Shown: positions 25,387 to 34,662, counted from the first letter of the stretch. The stretch: DNA of 40,976 nt from Candidatus Zipacnadia bacterium (GCA_029821265.1 JALGTR010000016.1:1-40976), one strand, 5' to 3'. The notes: a model not told the origin generated them from the sequence alone. Made by a program: numbers and translations.

Positions 25387-25415
25387 AGTCTAACACAGGC
25401 CTGCCAGCGGGTCAA
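25387..25415 (-). promoter_or_regulatory. Promoter for the secreted helical gene pair
   Basis: On the minus strand TTGACC (25415-25410), 17-base spacer, TAGACT (25392-25387). Predicted start near 25380, about 65 bases before ATG 25313. Confidence 0.65.
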
Positions 25416-25463
25416 CTTCCGCGGGATTCATTCCGAACGTCCGTCAGCAGGTCCTCGGGCTGT

Positions 25464-25766
25464 TCACGAGCGCCCGCGTCGGCCGCGATCACACGCACAC
25501 GGACGCCGGCCGCACTTGGGGCAGCCCTCGGCGAAGCGCGCGGCGGCCTCCGCCATATCAACGCCGGCAAGCGAAGCGGTGGTGGTCAGCCACGCGAGGA
25601 CATCCGAGAACTCCTCGACCTTGCGCTCATGGTCCTCGGCGCGGAGGGCCCGGGCAAGCTCGCCCATCTCCTCCACAAGCCACATGAAAGTGCGTTCGAG
25701 GCCCCGCTCGGCGTCGCGAGAGCCGTAGGTCTCGTCGATGATGCGCTGGAACTGGTCGATTCGCAA
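25464..25766 (-). CDS. MazG-like nucleotide pyrophosphohydrolase
   Basis: 100 residues from a TTG at 25766, chosen because recognisable sequence starts there (RIDQFQRIIDETYGSRDAERG); the frame stays open upstream without family similarity. WLVEEMGELARAL (EE at 32-33, E36) and EEFSDVLAWL (E52, D55) are the EExxE and ExxD metal sites of all-alpha NTP pyrophosphatases. The C-terminus CPKCGRRPCACDRG is the small cysteine cluster typical of this subgroup. The family hydrolyses (deoxy)nucleoside triphosphates to monophosphates; a house-cleaning role is assumed. The gene is divergent from prepilin gene 3. The TTG start is the least certain point. Confidence 0.75.
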   Translation of the reverse strand: MRIDQFQRIIDETYGSRDAERGLERTFMWLVEEMGELARALRAEDHERKVEEFSDVLAWLTTTASLAGVDMAEAAARFAEGCPKCGRRPCACDRGRRGRS

Positions 25767-25873
25767 GTTCTCACCCGCTTTCCTGCGTGCCGGCCCCAGC
25801 TGTTTCCGCGCACACCTCCCGAGGGCCTTCAGGAGAGGATTCAGCCCGCGTCCCGCGAACCTGACAGGTGGGC

Positions 25874-25902
25874 TTGACAGACCGGCCCGAAAGAGGCACT
25901 CT
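25874..25902 (+). promoter_or_regulatory. Possible promoter for prepilin gene 3
   Basis: A perfect TTGACA (25874-25879) is followed after 17 bases by CACTCT, a poor -10 (2/6). ATG 25939 lies 37 bases beyond. The -35 match may be chance, or the promoter may be activator-dependent. Confidence 0.3.
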
Positions 25903-25938
25903 GCATGCACAAAGCGTGCGCAAATGGGGGGGCCTGAG

Positions 25939-26559
25939 ATGCGGGGCTTCACGCTGATCGAACTGCTGGTTGTCATCGCGATCATTGGCGTGCTGGCGGC
26001 GATCATACTCGCTGTCTACCCGCGGGCGCGGGAGACGGCGCGGCAGGCAACCTGCGCGTCGAACACCCGCCAGATTCTGGCGGCGGCACGGATGTACGCC
26101 AGCGATCATGACCAGCGCCTCGTCCCGGCCAGGACACGCGGGGCGCCGGGCGGGCAGCTGGGATACACGTGGTGTGTCATACTGCAGCCATACATGAAGA
26201 ATGCGCAGATTCTCGTCTGCCCGAGCGATCCGGCGCCGACGTCGAGTGAGCGGCATGTCTGCCTGCCGCACAGCTACGGGATGAACTTCCGGCTCACCTA
26301 CAACTCGATGTTCGGCTGGTCCCCGGGGGCGCTCACCAGCAAGATGACGGCTGTGCACAACCACAGCGAGACGATCCTGCTGTTCGGCATCGACAGCTCC
26401 GTGAAGCAGATGGGCGCCTCGTACGTGCAGCACCGCCTGTCACGGGTCGCGGCCCGCCATGGCGAGCGGGCGATGTTCGGCTTCCTGGACGGGCACGCGA
26501 AGGCGCTCGACCCGAAGCAGACTGTCGGCGAAGGCTTCAACATGTGGGAGCCCGATTAG
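25939..26559 (+). CDS. Prepilin-like protein with H-X9-DG domain (3), very short leader
   Basis: 206 residues if ATG 25939 is used, giving a leader of only three residues (MRG) before [23 protein letters not shown] 25924 would give MGGPEMRG, a more ordinary eight-residue leader containing an acidic residue. Glu5 of the mature protein is present. The following basic segment (YPRARETARQATCASNTRQ) is more diverged than in prepilins 1 and 2. CPSDPAP lies mid-protein and HGERAMFGFLDG is the H-X9-DG motif. It lies on the opposite strand from the other two. Its function is unknown; assembly into a pseudopilus is inferred from the leader. Confidence 0.83.
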   Translation: MRGFTLIELLVVIAIIGVLAAIILAVYPRARETARQATCASNTRQILAAARMYASDHDQRLVPARTRGAPGGQLGYTWCVILQPYMKNAQILVCPSDPAPTSSERHVCLPHSYGMNFRLTYNSMFGWSPGALTSKMTAVHNHSETILLFGIDSSVKQMGASYVQHRLSRVAARHGERAMFGFLDGHAKALDPKQTVGEGFNMWEPD

Positions 26560-26714
26560 GGAGGCCCTGACGCACGAGCCGGCGGAACACGCGCGCTCGA
26601 ACAACGGGAGCCGCAGTCGTGCCAGCGGGGCGGCGGCGTATGCCACGCCGGGGAGGATCTCATCGCGGCACGGGCGCCGGTTGGGACCGGCCGCGGGGAT
26701 CGTGAGGTGGCGCC

Positions 26715-27239
26715 ATGATCTCAGGCGTGTCGGACCGCAGGACCGCGCATGGCGCCGACGCATACAGGCGCTTGCGGCAGCGGCTCGTGCTGGCGATGTG
26801 CGCGCTGACACTCATAAGCGGCTGCGGCAGGCCCGCGCAGGAGGACGTGCAGCTCGACGACGCGCCGCCGCTGTATGACCCCGTGGAGTATGATCGGGCG
26901 GAGGGGGCCGTCGCCGCCCAGGTGCGCAATCGGCTGGCGGAAATGGGCGTGGAGTACCGGGATCTGTGGCTGGGCCTGCGGCCGATGCCGGAGGGTCCGC
27001 CGGGCCTTGATGCGGACCTCGACGCCTACTGCGATCCCGATCAGGGGCAGGAGCTTTCGCAGATCGTGGCGGAGGTTGCGCTCAACGCGCTGCCGAGGCA
27101 CGAGACCGTGCGGGTGCGGGTGTACTGGTGGCGCGAACGGGCTGGAGATGACTACGCCCACCTGACGGGGGCGTGGGTGTGGGATGCAAGCGGTAAGCTG
27201 ATCAGGCACACGCCGCCGGGGGATCTCGTTGGGAGATGA
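26715..27239 (+). CDS. Predicted lipoprotein of unknown function
   Basis: 174 residues. A basic N-terminus (RRLRQRL) precedes the hydrophobic VLAMCALTLISGC; LISGC fits a lipobox, so Cys about 37 would be lipidated. The N-terminal extension before the hydrophobic segment is long (about 24 residues); another start such as a downstream GTG or CTG is possible. The mature part has an acidic, Pro-rich start (DDAPPLYDPVEYD) and an alpha/beta C-terminus (VRVRVYWWRERAGDDYAHLTG). I do not recognise the family. The gene ends 60 bases before purL, so co-transcription is likely, with no obvious functional link. Confidence 0.6.
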   Translation: MISGVSDRRTAHGADAYRRLRQRLVLAMCALTLISGCGRPAQEDVQLDDAPPLYDPVEYDRAEGAVAAQVRNRLAEMGVEYRDLWLGLRPMPEGPPGLDADLDAYCDPDQGQELSQIVAEVALNALPRHETVRVRVYWWRERAGDDYAHLTGAWVWDASGKLIRHTPPGDLVGR

Positions 27240-27298
27240 CAATTCGATCTCAGCCGGGCCGGTTGCCGGATGCAGGAGAACGCAGAGGAGATGCACTG

Positions 27299-29665
27299 AT
27301 GGCACTGGACGAAAGACAGATAGCCGTATCACAGCTTTCCGACGACGAGCTGGAGCAGGTCATGGCCGAGCATGGTGTCGGGCTGACGGTCGGCGAGGCG
27401 AGGCGCATCGCGGAGCTGATCGGGCGCGATCCCACGCTCGTTGAGCTGCACATCTTCAACGTCGAGTGGAGCGAGCACTGCTCGTACAAATCCTCGAAGG
27501 CCTCGCTGAGGATGCTGCCAACCGACGCGCCGAACGTGATCCTCGGGCCGCAGGAGGACGCCGGGATCGTCTTCTTCACCGAGCACGAGGGGAAACGCTA
27601 CGGCGTTGTCATGGCCCATGAGAGCCACAACCACCCCTCCCAGATCCTCCCCAACGAGGGCGCCGCAACGGGCATCGGCGGCATCGTACGCGACGTGGAC
27701 TGCATGGGCGCCCGCGTCTTTGGGACCGCCGACCCGCTGCGCTTTGGCGACCCGCAGGGCGAGCACGCCGAACGCACCCGGTGGATCGTCACGGGCGTGG
27801 TGGAGGGGATCTGGCAGTACGGGAACGCGCTGGGCGTTCCGAACCTCGGCGGGGACATCTACTTCGACGAGACCTTCGACGATAACTGCCTCGTCAACGT
27901 CGTCGCGCTGGGCGTCGTCGCGGAGGAGGATATCATCCACTCCGCGGTCCCGCAGCAGGCGCATGACGAGCCCTACGTGATCATCCTGGTCGGCAAGCCC
28001 ACCGACGACTCGGGCTTCGGCGGCTCGGCCTTCGCCTCGAAGATCCTCGACGAAGAGGAGCAGGCAGAGGACCGCGGCGCGGTGCAGGTGCCCGACCCGT
28101 TCCTCAAGAACGTGCTGGCGATGCGCAAGGCCAACGAGGCCGTCCGCGAGGCCGCGAAGGAGAAGGGCATCGTCATCGGCATGAAAGACATCGGCGGCGG
28201 TGGGCTGGCCTGCGGAACCTCGGAGATCGCGGCGGCCGGCGGCTTCGGCGTGGACATCAACCTCGAGGAGGTGCACGTGGGCCTCGAGGGGCTGCTGCCG
28301 GAGACGATCATGTGCGCCGAGACGCAGGAGCGCTACGTGATCGCCGTGCCGGAGCACTTCGCCGACGAGGTGCTGGAGATCTACAACCAGCAGTGGGACC
28401 TTCTCAACGTCTACGAGGGCGCCTGCGCCCGTGTCATCGGCCGCGTCACTGAGGATCCGACCTACACCGTCCGCTTCGGGGACACGATCGTCACCCAGGC
28501 GCCGGTGGAGGCGGTCACCAGCGGCATCTCCTACGAGCGCGAGGAGCAGCCGCGGGAGTGGAGCGAGCCGGAGCCTCAGTTCGATCAGCCTGAGGACCTC
28601 GCTGACGCCCTGCTCAAGGTTCTCGGCAGCCCGAACGTGTGCTCGCGGGAGTATGTCTATCGTGCGTACGACAGCGAGGTGCAGGGCAACGCGGTGCTGC
28701 GGCCCGGCGAGTCCGGTGCGGGAGTCTCCCGGCCGCTGGAGGGCTGCGACGCCGCCGTGGCTCTGTCGGTTGACGGAAACCCGAAGTACGGGCGGATCGA
28801 CCCCTACTGGGGCGGGGCGACGGCGGTGGCCGAGGCCATGCGCAACGTGGCGTGTGTGGGCGCGGTCCCGCAGGCGCTCACCGACTGCCTCAACTTCGGC
28901 AACCCCGAGAAGCCCGAGCAGTTCTGGGAGTTCCGCCAGGGCGTGCGCGGCGTGGCCGACGCGGCCAGCAACCTCTGGCTCAAGGGCTACGAGCAGACCC
29001 CGGTTCCGGTCATCTCGGGGAACGTGAGCCTCTACAACGAGTCCGCCAGCGGAAGCTCGGTGGCCCCGTCTCCGATCATCGCCTGCGTGGGCGTTCTCGA
29101 TGACTACTCGAAGGCCGTCACCACGCAGTTCAAGCAGCCCGGTGACGCCATCTACCTGCTTGGTGAGCGGAAAGACGAACTCGGCGGCTCGGCCTACTAC
29201 GAGGCGCTGGGCCTCGGCCTGGGCGCGAACGTCCCGCAGGTTGACTGGGAGGCCGAGCGGGCGCGCATCTACGCGGTGACGGACGCGATCGATGAGGGCC
29301 TGGTGGCCGCATGCCAGGACATCTCCGACGGCGGACTGGCGGTCGCCCTGGCCGAGATGTGCATGGGACCGTTCGGCCGCGGGGACGTCGGCGCGGATGT
29401 GGACATCGAGGAGGCGCTCGGCGGGCTTCGGCCTGACAAGGCCCTCTTCACCGAATCCAGCGGCTTCGTCGTAGAGGTCCGCAGAGGCTCGGAGGAGCGG
29501 TTTGAGGCCCTGTGCGCCGAACACGGCGTGGAGCCGATTCGCCTGGGCGAAACGAGCGAGGACGCGGAACTCGAGATCGAATGCGGGGATGACGATCTCG
29601 TGGACCTGTCGGTTGAGGTGATGGCCGAAGAGTGGACGAACGCACTGTCGCGCATCTTGAGTTGA
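27299..29665 (+). CDS. purL: Phosphoribosylformylglycinamidine synthase subunit PurL (small type)
   Basis: 788 residues from ATG 27299 (GAGGAG 8 bases upstream). This is the ATP-dependent synthetase subunit that makes FGAM from FGAR in purine synthesis, working with PurQ and PurS. VEWSEHCSYKSSK, AHESHNHPSQILP, GGDIYFDETF, GMKDIGGGGLACGTSE, GATAVAEAMRNVACVGA and ACQDISDGGLAVALAEM are the conserved ATP-, FGAR- and structural-site motifs in the two AIRS-like halves. The length is that of the small bacterial/archaeal form, without the glutaminase domain. purQ and purS are not in the window, so the pathway genes are dispersed. Confidence 0.95.
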   Translation: MALDERQIAVSQLSDDELEQVMAEHGVGLTVGEARRIAELIGRDPTLVELHIFNVEWSEHCSYKSSKASLRMLPTDAPNVILGPQEDAGIVFFTEHEGKRYGVVMAHESHNHPSQILPNEGAATGIGGIVRDVDCMGARVFGTADPLRFGDPQGEHAERTRWIVTGVVEGIWQYGNALGVPNLGGDIYFDETFDDNCLVNVVALGVVAEEDIIHSAVPQQAHDEPYVIILVGKPTDDSGFGGSAFASKILDEEEQAEDRGAVQVPDPFLKNVLAMRKANEAVREAAKEKGIVIGMKDIGGGGLACGTSEIAAAGGFGVDINLEEVHVGLEGLLPETIMCAETQERYVIAVPEHFADEVLEIYNQQWDLLNVYEGACARVIGRVTEDPTYTVRFGDTIVTQAPVEAVTSGISYEREEQPREWSEPEPQFDQPEDLADALLKVLGSPNVCSREYVYRAYDSEVQGNAVLRPGESGAGVSRPLEGCDAAVALSVDGNPKYGRIDPYWGGATAVAEAMRNVACVGAVPQALTDCLNFGNPEKPEQFWEFRQGVRGVADAASNLWLKGYEQTPVPVISGNVSLYNESASGSSVAPSPIIACVGVLDDYSKAVTTQFKQPGDAIYLLGERKDELGGSAYYEALGLGLGANVPQVDWEAERARIYAVTDAIDEGLVAACQDISDGGLAVALAEMCMGPFGRGDVGADVDIEEALGGLRPDKALFTESSGFVVEVRRGSEERFEALCAEHGVEPIRLGETSEDAELEIECGDDDLVDLSVEVMAEEWTNALSRILS

Positions 29666-29680
29666 CGCGGGAGGCGGCCA

Positions 29681-30864
29681 ATGACTGCTTACGATATTCC
29701 GGCAACGATGATGGCACTGCGCCTTACCGGCGTTGGTATGGACGCGGTTGAGCTGCAGGAGGTTGATGTGCCTCGCCCGGACGCTGACCAGGTGCTCTGC
29801 CGGGTGGAGTGTGCCGCGGCATGCGCGTCCGACAACAAGATACGCTCGGTCATGAGGGCTGCGTGACGGCAGTCGAGGTCGGGCGCAACTGGGAGGACAA
29901 GATCGAGGTCGGCCAGCGTTACGCGGTGCAGCCCGCGGTTCCGTCGGCACCCTCGCGATACCGCGAGCGGTACCACAACAATGGTCGGGGAATCCGGAAG
30001 ATCGCGATCGGTTACACGCTTCCAGGCCTGTTCGCGGAATACGTGATCATCGATCCGGAGGTCGTCGGCACGTCCTGCCTCGTGCCGGTTCCAGACAACG
30101 GCCTGCCGCACTTCGCCTGCGCCCTCTCGGAGCCGATCTCATGCGTGGTCGCGGCCCAGCAGCACACCATGCACGTCGTGAAGCAGTCGCCGGACACGCC
30201 CCGCCAGGCGCACCTGGGGCTGCTGCCGGGCGGCACCACGCTGGTGCTGGGCGCCGGCCCAATGGGCCTGTGGCACATCGAGATCGCGATGACATACGAG
30301 CCACAGACCATCATCGTCTCCGAGCCGAATGAGGCGCGGCGGGAAACGGCGCGGCGCTTCTTCGCCAACCGGGCCCGTGAGGCGGGGATCGACCTCGTGC
30401 TCACCACCCCGGACGAGCTCGAGTACGTAATCGAGGACGTGACATCGGGCCGGGGCGTGGATGACTGCATCGTCGCGCTGGGGATCCGCGAGATCCAGGA
30501 GAAGTCCTTCGACTATCTCGGGCGCGGCGGTGTAACCAACCTGTTCGGCGGTGTGAAGGCCGATGACTGCATGATTCAGGTGGACGCCCGCCGCGTGCAC
30601 TATGATTCCATCTCCATGGTCGGCTCGTCGGGAAGCGATCCGTCGGATATCGCAGAGGCGCTGGCGATGATCTCGGCGGGCAAGATACAGCCGGGCAACT
30701 ACGTCGCGGCCGTCGGCGGCCTCGACGCAGCTCGCGACCTGATCGAGGCGGTCCGTGCGCAGGAGATGGAGGGCAAGGGCGTCATCTACCCGCACCTGAG
30801 CCGGGATCTGCAGCGGGTGGACGCGTGGTCGGCTGAGCAGGAGCAGGAGCTGATCGGGACGTAA
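29681..30864 (+). pseudogene. Zinc-type sugar-alcohol dehydrogenase, frameshifted (L-sorbose-1-phosphate reductase-like)
   Basis: The first reading frame (29681-29866, GGGAGG before the ATG) gives MMALRLTGVGMDAVELQEVD ... ECAAACASDNKI, the N-terminus of a medium-chain zinc dehydrogenase with the catalytic-zinc Cys. The second zinc motif, TLGHEGCVTAVEVG, follows at once but in another frame, which runs to 30864 through the NAD-binding VLGAGPMGLWHIE and on to FGGVKADD. In relatives about 20-25 residues separate CASD and GHE; here almost none do. I infer an out-of-frame deletion near 29845-29855, or a sequence error. Relatives oxidise polyols or sugar phosphates. The rest of the frame is well preserved, so any inactivation is recent. 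Confidence 0.75.
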
Positions 30865-30929
30865 GCCGGGAGCGAGACAGCCAACGGACAGGATGTTGGT
30901 TGCAGTTTGCAGCACCGAGGATGACCTGA

Positions 30930-32189
30930 ATGCAGAAGCTTGTGCAGATCGGCGCGGGGAACATCGGCCGTAGCTTCGTCGGGCAGATCTTCTCTCGCGC
31001 CGGCTACGAAGTCGTGTTCGTCGATATCGACCGCGAGATCATTGACGCACTCAACGAGCGCGGCAGGTATACGGTCGAGATCAGGGATCGCGAGCCGAAG
31101 ACGATCGTGGTCGAGAACGTGCGCGGCGTCGATGGCCGCGACACCCGCGCAGTCGCCGAGGAGCTGGCGACCTGCCGCGTGGCCGCGACGGCCGTCGGGC
31201 CGGCCGCGCTGCCGTATATCTACCCGAATCTCGCCGCCGGCCTCGTCCGCCGCAGGGAGCTTGGCAACGGACCGCTGGATGTCATCATCTGCGAGAACAT
31301 GCGCAACGCGGCCGAAGCGATGTACGAGGGCGTGGTGGCGGAGCTGCCCGATGATTTCCCCGTCCGCGAGATGCTGGGGGCGGTCGAGACCTCGATCGGC
31401 AAGATGGTCCCGATCATGAGCGAAGAGGTGCGGGAGCAGGATCCTCTGCTGGTCTACGCCGAGGCCTACAACACGCTGATCTGCGACGCCAGGGGCTTCC
31501 TGAACGAGATTCCGGACGTCCCGGAGCTCGCGCCGAAGCAGAACATGAAGGCCTACGTCGATCGCAAGCTCTTCATTCATAACCTCGGCCACGCGCTGTG
31601 TGCGTACTTCGCGCACCTTGAGGCCCCGGAGCTGGTCTACACGTGGGAGGCCGTGCAGCACCCGCGGGTCGGTCCGGCGACGCGAGCGGGGATGATGGAA
31701 TCGGCCCGGGCGCTCATCGCGGCCTACCCGGACGAGTTCAATGAGCAGAACCAGCGCGAACACGTCGATGATCTGCTGCAGCGCTTTCAGAACCGGGCGC
31801 TGGGCGACACCATCTACCGCGTGGGTCGCGACGTGCGCCGCAAGCTCGGGCGTGAGGATCGGATCATCGGCGCCCTGCGCTTCGACGCGCGCTGGGACAC
31901 AGACGCGCCGTACACCGCGCTGTGCGCGGCGGCCGGGATGCGCTTCCGGGCGACCGACGAGAACGGGGAGATGTACGAGAACGACCGCGATTTCGCGAAC
32001 CACGTCTACCCCGAGGGCGCCGAGTACGTGCTGCGGGAAGTCGCGGGCCTGCGGCAGGACGACCCGATCGACGCGGAGGTCTTCCGCGCGGTGATGGCCG
32101 CCGACGAGTTCGTCTCCCGGCGTCTGGAGGCCGGTGAGAGCATCCTCGAGATCGAGGGCGACGAGTTCGCGCAGTTCAGCGAGGCGTAA
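30930..32189 (+). CDS. Mannitol dehydrogenase family protein (mannitol-1-phosphate 5-dehydrogenase-like)
   Basis: 419 residues. QIGAGNIGRSFVG (6-18) is the NAD-binding Rossmann loop and VVFVDID carries the adenosine-ribose acidic residue. The catalytic K-x4-N-x2-H motif is complete: K213, N218, H221 in DRKLFIHNLGHA. ENMRNAAEAM and VETSIGKMVPIM are conserved in MtlD-like enzymes. It should interconvert a polyol phosphate and a ketose phosphate, though other hexitol or hexonate substrates are possible. It lies directly after the broken zinc dehydrogenase, so the two may once have served one polyol pathway. A PTS mannitol transporter is not present here. GAGG lies 9 bases before the ATG. Confidence 0.85.
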   Translation: MQKLVQIGAGNIGRSFVGQIFSRAGYEVVFVDIDREIIDALNERGRYTVEIRDREPKTIVVENVRGVDGRDTRAVAEELATCRVAATAVGPAALPYIYPNLAAGLVRRRELGNGPLDVIICENMRNAAEAMYEGVVAELPDDFPVREMLGAVETSIGKMVPIMSEEVREQDPLLVYAEAYNTLICDARGFLNEIPDVPELAPKQNMKAYVDRKLFIHNLGHALCAYFAHLEAPELVYTWEAVQHPRVGPATRAGMMESARALIAAYPDEFNEQNQREHVDDLLQRFQNRALGDTIYRVGRDVRRKLGREDRIIGALRFDARWDTDAPYTALCAAAGMRFRATDENGEMYENDRDFANHVYPEGAEYVLREVAGLRQDDPIDAEVFRAVMAADEFVSRRLEAGESILEIEGDEFAQFSEA

Positions 32190-32242
32190 CGAGCGGCGCT
32201 GGCAAAGGGGTTCGGCCCGAGCAAAGAAGGCGGGCGCGCGAT

Positions 32243-33655
32243 ATGAGCATATGAGCCGCCGTCGCGGCGGCGATTCTGACTCTTGCAGGAGCGACGGTCA
32301 TGGCACAGGAGAGCCTGCCACCGCCTGAGACGCGCGGCGTATGGTATCACTGCGGCGCGACCAATCTACTGCCCGGCCAGGGCGCGGTATACTGCGGCCC
32401 GATGGCCACCTACTGCGCGTGGCACCGTCCGCTCGCGATCTACGCGGCGGAGCCCAACCGCACGTTCTTCGTCTACGGAAGCGCCGGCAACCGGCCCACG
32501 ATCAGCTACTACGATCACGATAGCGGCGAATGGGCGTATCCGGTCGTGCTGGGCGAGAACCCCGACGGCGACGCCCACCGCAATCCCACGCTGCTGATCG
32601 ACGAGCAGGGCCTCCTGTATGTCTTCTGGGGGGCGCATGGCCACCCGACACACGTGCATCGCTCGGCCAGGCCCTACGATATCGGCGACTGGGTGGAAGT
32701 CGCAGAGGTCGAGCCCGATGGCGGAACATCATACCCGCAGCCGTGGATGCTCCGTGAGGGCGAGCTCTTCGTCTCCTACCGCAAGGCACCCGGGTGGCGC
32801 TTCCGCACCTCCACCGATCGCGGAGAGAGCTGGTCGGAGCCGACGGATCTGGTGACCTTCGGCGTCGATGAGAACGCGCGCGGCGCGGCGGAGTTTTCGG
32901 TCTACGGTGTGACCGTGGCCGAGGACGGGCCCTACCCACGCGCGGTACACTTCGCGTGGTCGCGCCTCGGCGGCGGCAGCCCGGAGGAGATCGAGAACAA
33001 GGCGCTCTGGGCCCGGCGATACAACGTCTACTACGCGTACTCCGATGACGGCGGCGAGACGTGGCGCCGCAGTGATGGCAGCCCCTACGACCTTCCGATC
33101 ACGGAGGAGACCGCGGAGAAGATCTACGACAGCGGCGAGCACGGAGTCTGGATCAAGGACATCCAGCTCGACTCGCAGGGGCAGCCGTATATCCTCTTCC
33201 TCGATGCCGAGGTGGAGACATTCCGCGCCACCTGGAAGGTCGCCCGTAAGTCAGCGGTGGGCTGGAGTATAAGCGATGTGACCGAGAGCGACCACATGTA
33301 TGATGCCGGCGCGCTGCTGGTCTTCGACGATGACGACCTGCGCATCTGGGGGCCCTCCACGGCCGTCCAGCCCCATGAGGATGGCGGCGAGATCGAGGAG
33401 TTCCGCTCGACCGACGCCGGCGCGACGTGGCGGCATACGCGATCTCTGACATCGAACTCGAAGTGGTCGCACAACCACGTCAAGCCCGTGATGGGCCATC
33501 AGCGCGGACCCGGTGACGTGCGCGCGATCTGGTCCTACGGCGACTCGCGCAAGCCACCTGAGACCGATGATGTGCGGCTCTACTACATCGGGGATGGCAT
33601 GGACCAGGGCCGGGAGATACCGTTTCCGCCGGCCCCGGGGGAGGCTGACGAGTGA
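32243..33655 (+). CDS. BNR-repeat (BNR_4/sialidase-like) protein; in-frame TGA in the apparent signal peptide
   Basis: From ATG 32300 the protein has 451 residues: GDAHRNPTLLIDEQGLLYVF matches the BNR_4 family, which includes ulvan- and rhamnogalacturonan-lyase-like propellers, and STDRGESW, SDDGGETW and STDAGATW are Asp boxes. Upstream in the same frame, ATG AGC ATA TGA (32243-32254) leads into AAVAAAILTLAGATVMAQ, an apparently complete signal peptide interrupted only by the TGA. So either the secreted form carries a nonsense mutation, or translation starts at ATG 32300 (AGGAG, 8 bases upstream) and gives a cytosolic protein. TGA is an ordinary stop elsewhere here. It shares a GTGA overlap with the next gene. 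Substrate unknown. Confidence 0.72.
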
Positions 33656-34650
33656 CCACCGACGGATACATGATGCGGCGATGCGAGACCTGCGACCGCA
33701 GGGACGTGTGCGCCTGCCGCGGCCCCGCGCAGCTCTCCTGCTTCGTGGTTGAGAGCCTCAAGGAAAGCTTCGGGCGGGATGGCATCGACACGCCCGAGGA
33801 GGTCGGCACACCGGTGCCATCGCGCGGGCGCGTCCTCGAGGCGCTGCACTGTTTCATGGACGTGCTCTTCCCCGGCCGGATGCACACTGAGCTCGAGCAC
33901 GATGCGTCCACCGAGGGCTTCGTGCAGGAGCGCCTGGCGCGAGGCTACCGGCTCATCCGACGCGAGGTCGAGCGGGCCCTGCCCTTCCGATGGACCGGCG
34001 CCTACGCGCGCAGCAAGGGCCACACCAAGCCGGACGGGAATGTCAGCGAGACCGCCGCCCTGCTCACCAACCGGTTTGTCGCGGAGATCCCGCGCGTCCG
34101 GAAGCTCCTCGTCGGCGACGTGCAGGCGGCCTACAACGGCGACCCGGCGGCGCACACCTACGCCGAGATCATGCTCAGCTACCCCGGGCTGCAGGCGATC
34201 ACCGTGCACCGCATCGCGCACATCCTCTACAGGCTCGACGTGCCGCTGATTCCGCGGACGATGAGCGAGCACGCACATACCACGACCGGTATCGACATCC
34301 ACCCCGGCGCGACGATCGGGGAATCGTTCTTCATCGACCACGGAACGGGTGTGGTCATCGGTGAGACCTGTGAGATCGGGGACAACGTGAAGCTCTACCA
34401 GGGCGTCACCCTCGGCGCGAAGAGCTTCCCGCTCGACGAGGAGGGCAACCCGATCAAGGACATCAAGCGCCACCCCACGCTCGAGGACAACGTCATCGTC
34501 TACGCGGGCGCGACCATCCTCGGCGGGGAGACGGTCATCGGAAAGGGCTCGGTCATCGGCTCGAACGTCTGGCTGATGGAGTCCGTCCCGCCCGGAAGCA
34601 CGGTCACACTGAGCAACGTCGAAGTCAAGGTCAGGCGCAACAGCGAGTAG
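33652..34650 (+). CDS. cysE: Serine O-acetyltransferase (CysE/EpsC-like) with Cys-rich N-terminus
   Basis: 332 residues from GTG 33652, overlapping the BNR stop by 4 bases; ATG 33670 is an alternative. It makes O-acetylserine for cysteine synthesis. The helical N-terminal domain (about 50-210) precedes a left-handed beta-helix: IDIHPGATIGESFFIDHGTGVVIGE (active-site Asp-His), KLYQGVTLGAKS, an insertion (DEEGNPIKDIKRHPT) typical of the EpsC-like branch, and YAGATILGGETVIGKGSVIG. The first 30 residues hold five Cys (C11, C14, C20, C22, C30), a possible metal-binding extension not usual in CysE. The C-terminal tail is short, which often goes with weak cysteine-synthase binding. Confidence 0.87.
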   Translation: MTTDGYMMRRCETCDRRDVCACRGPAQLSCFVVESLKESFGRDGIDTPEEVGTPVPSRGRVLEALHCFMDVLFPGRMHTELEHDASTEGFVQERLARGYRLIRREVERALPFRWTGAYARSKGHTKPDGNVSETAALLTNRFVAEIPRVRKLLVGDVQAAYNGDPAAHTYAEIMLSYPGLQAITVHRIAHILYRLDVPLIPRTMSEHAHTTTGIDIHPGATIGESFFIDHGTGVVIGETCEIGDNVKLYQGVTLGAKSFPLDEEGNPIKDIKRHPTLEDNVIVYAGATILGGETVIGKGSVIGSNVWLMESVPPGSTVTLSNVEVKVRRNSE

Positions 34651-34662
34651 GAGGCGACGAAG

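Noticed and set aside
26560-26714. Riboswitch or terminator between prepilin gene 3 and the lipoprotein gene
   Set aside because: Only a short GCCGGT/ACCGGC hairpin (26676-26691) is visible, and no known riboswitch core.
27329-29950. 873-codon open frame on the minus strand opposite purL, and similar long antisense frames at 14351-16933, 3784-5484 and 5594-7285
   Set aside because: They mirror real plus-strand genes in high-GC codons, where antisense stops are rare. Their translations are rich in Arg, His, Ala and Asp without domain motifs or proper ribosome sites.
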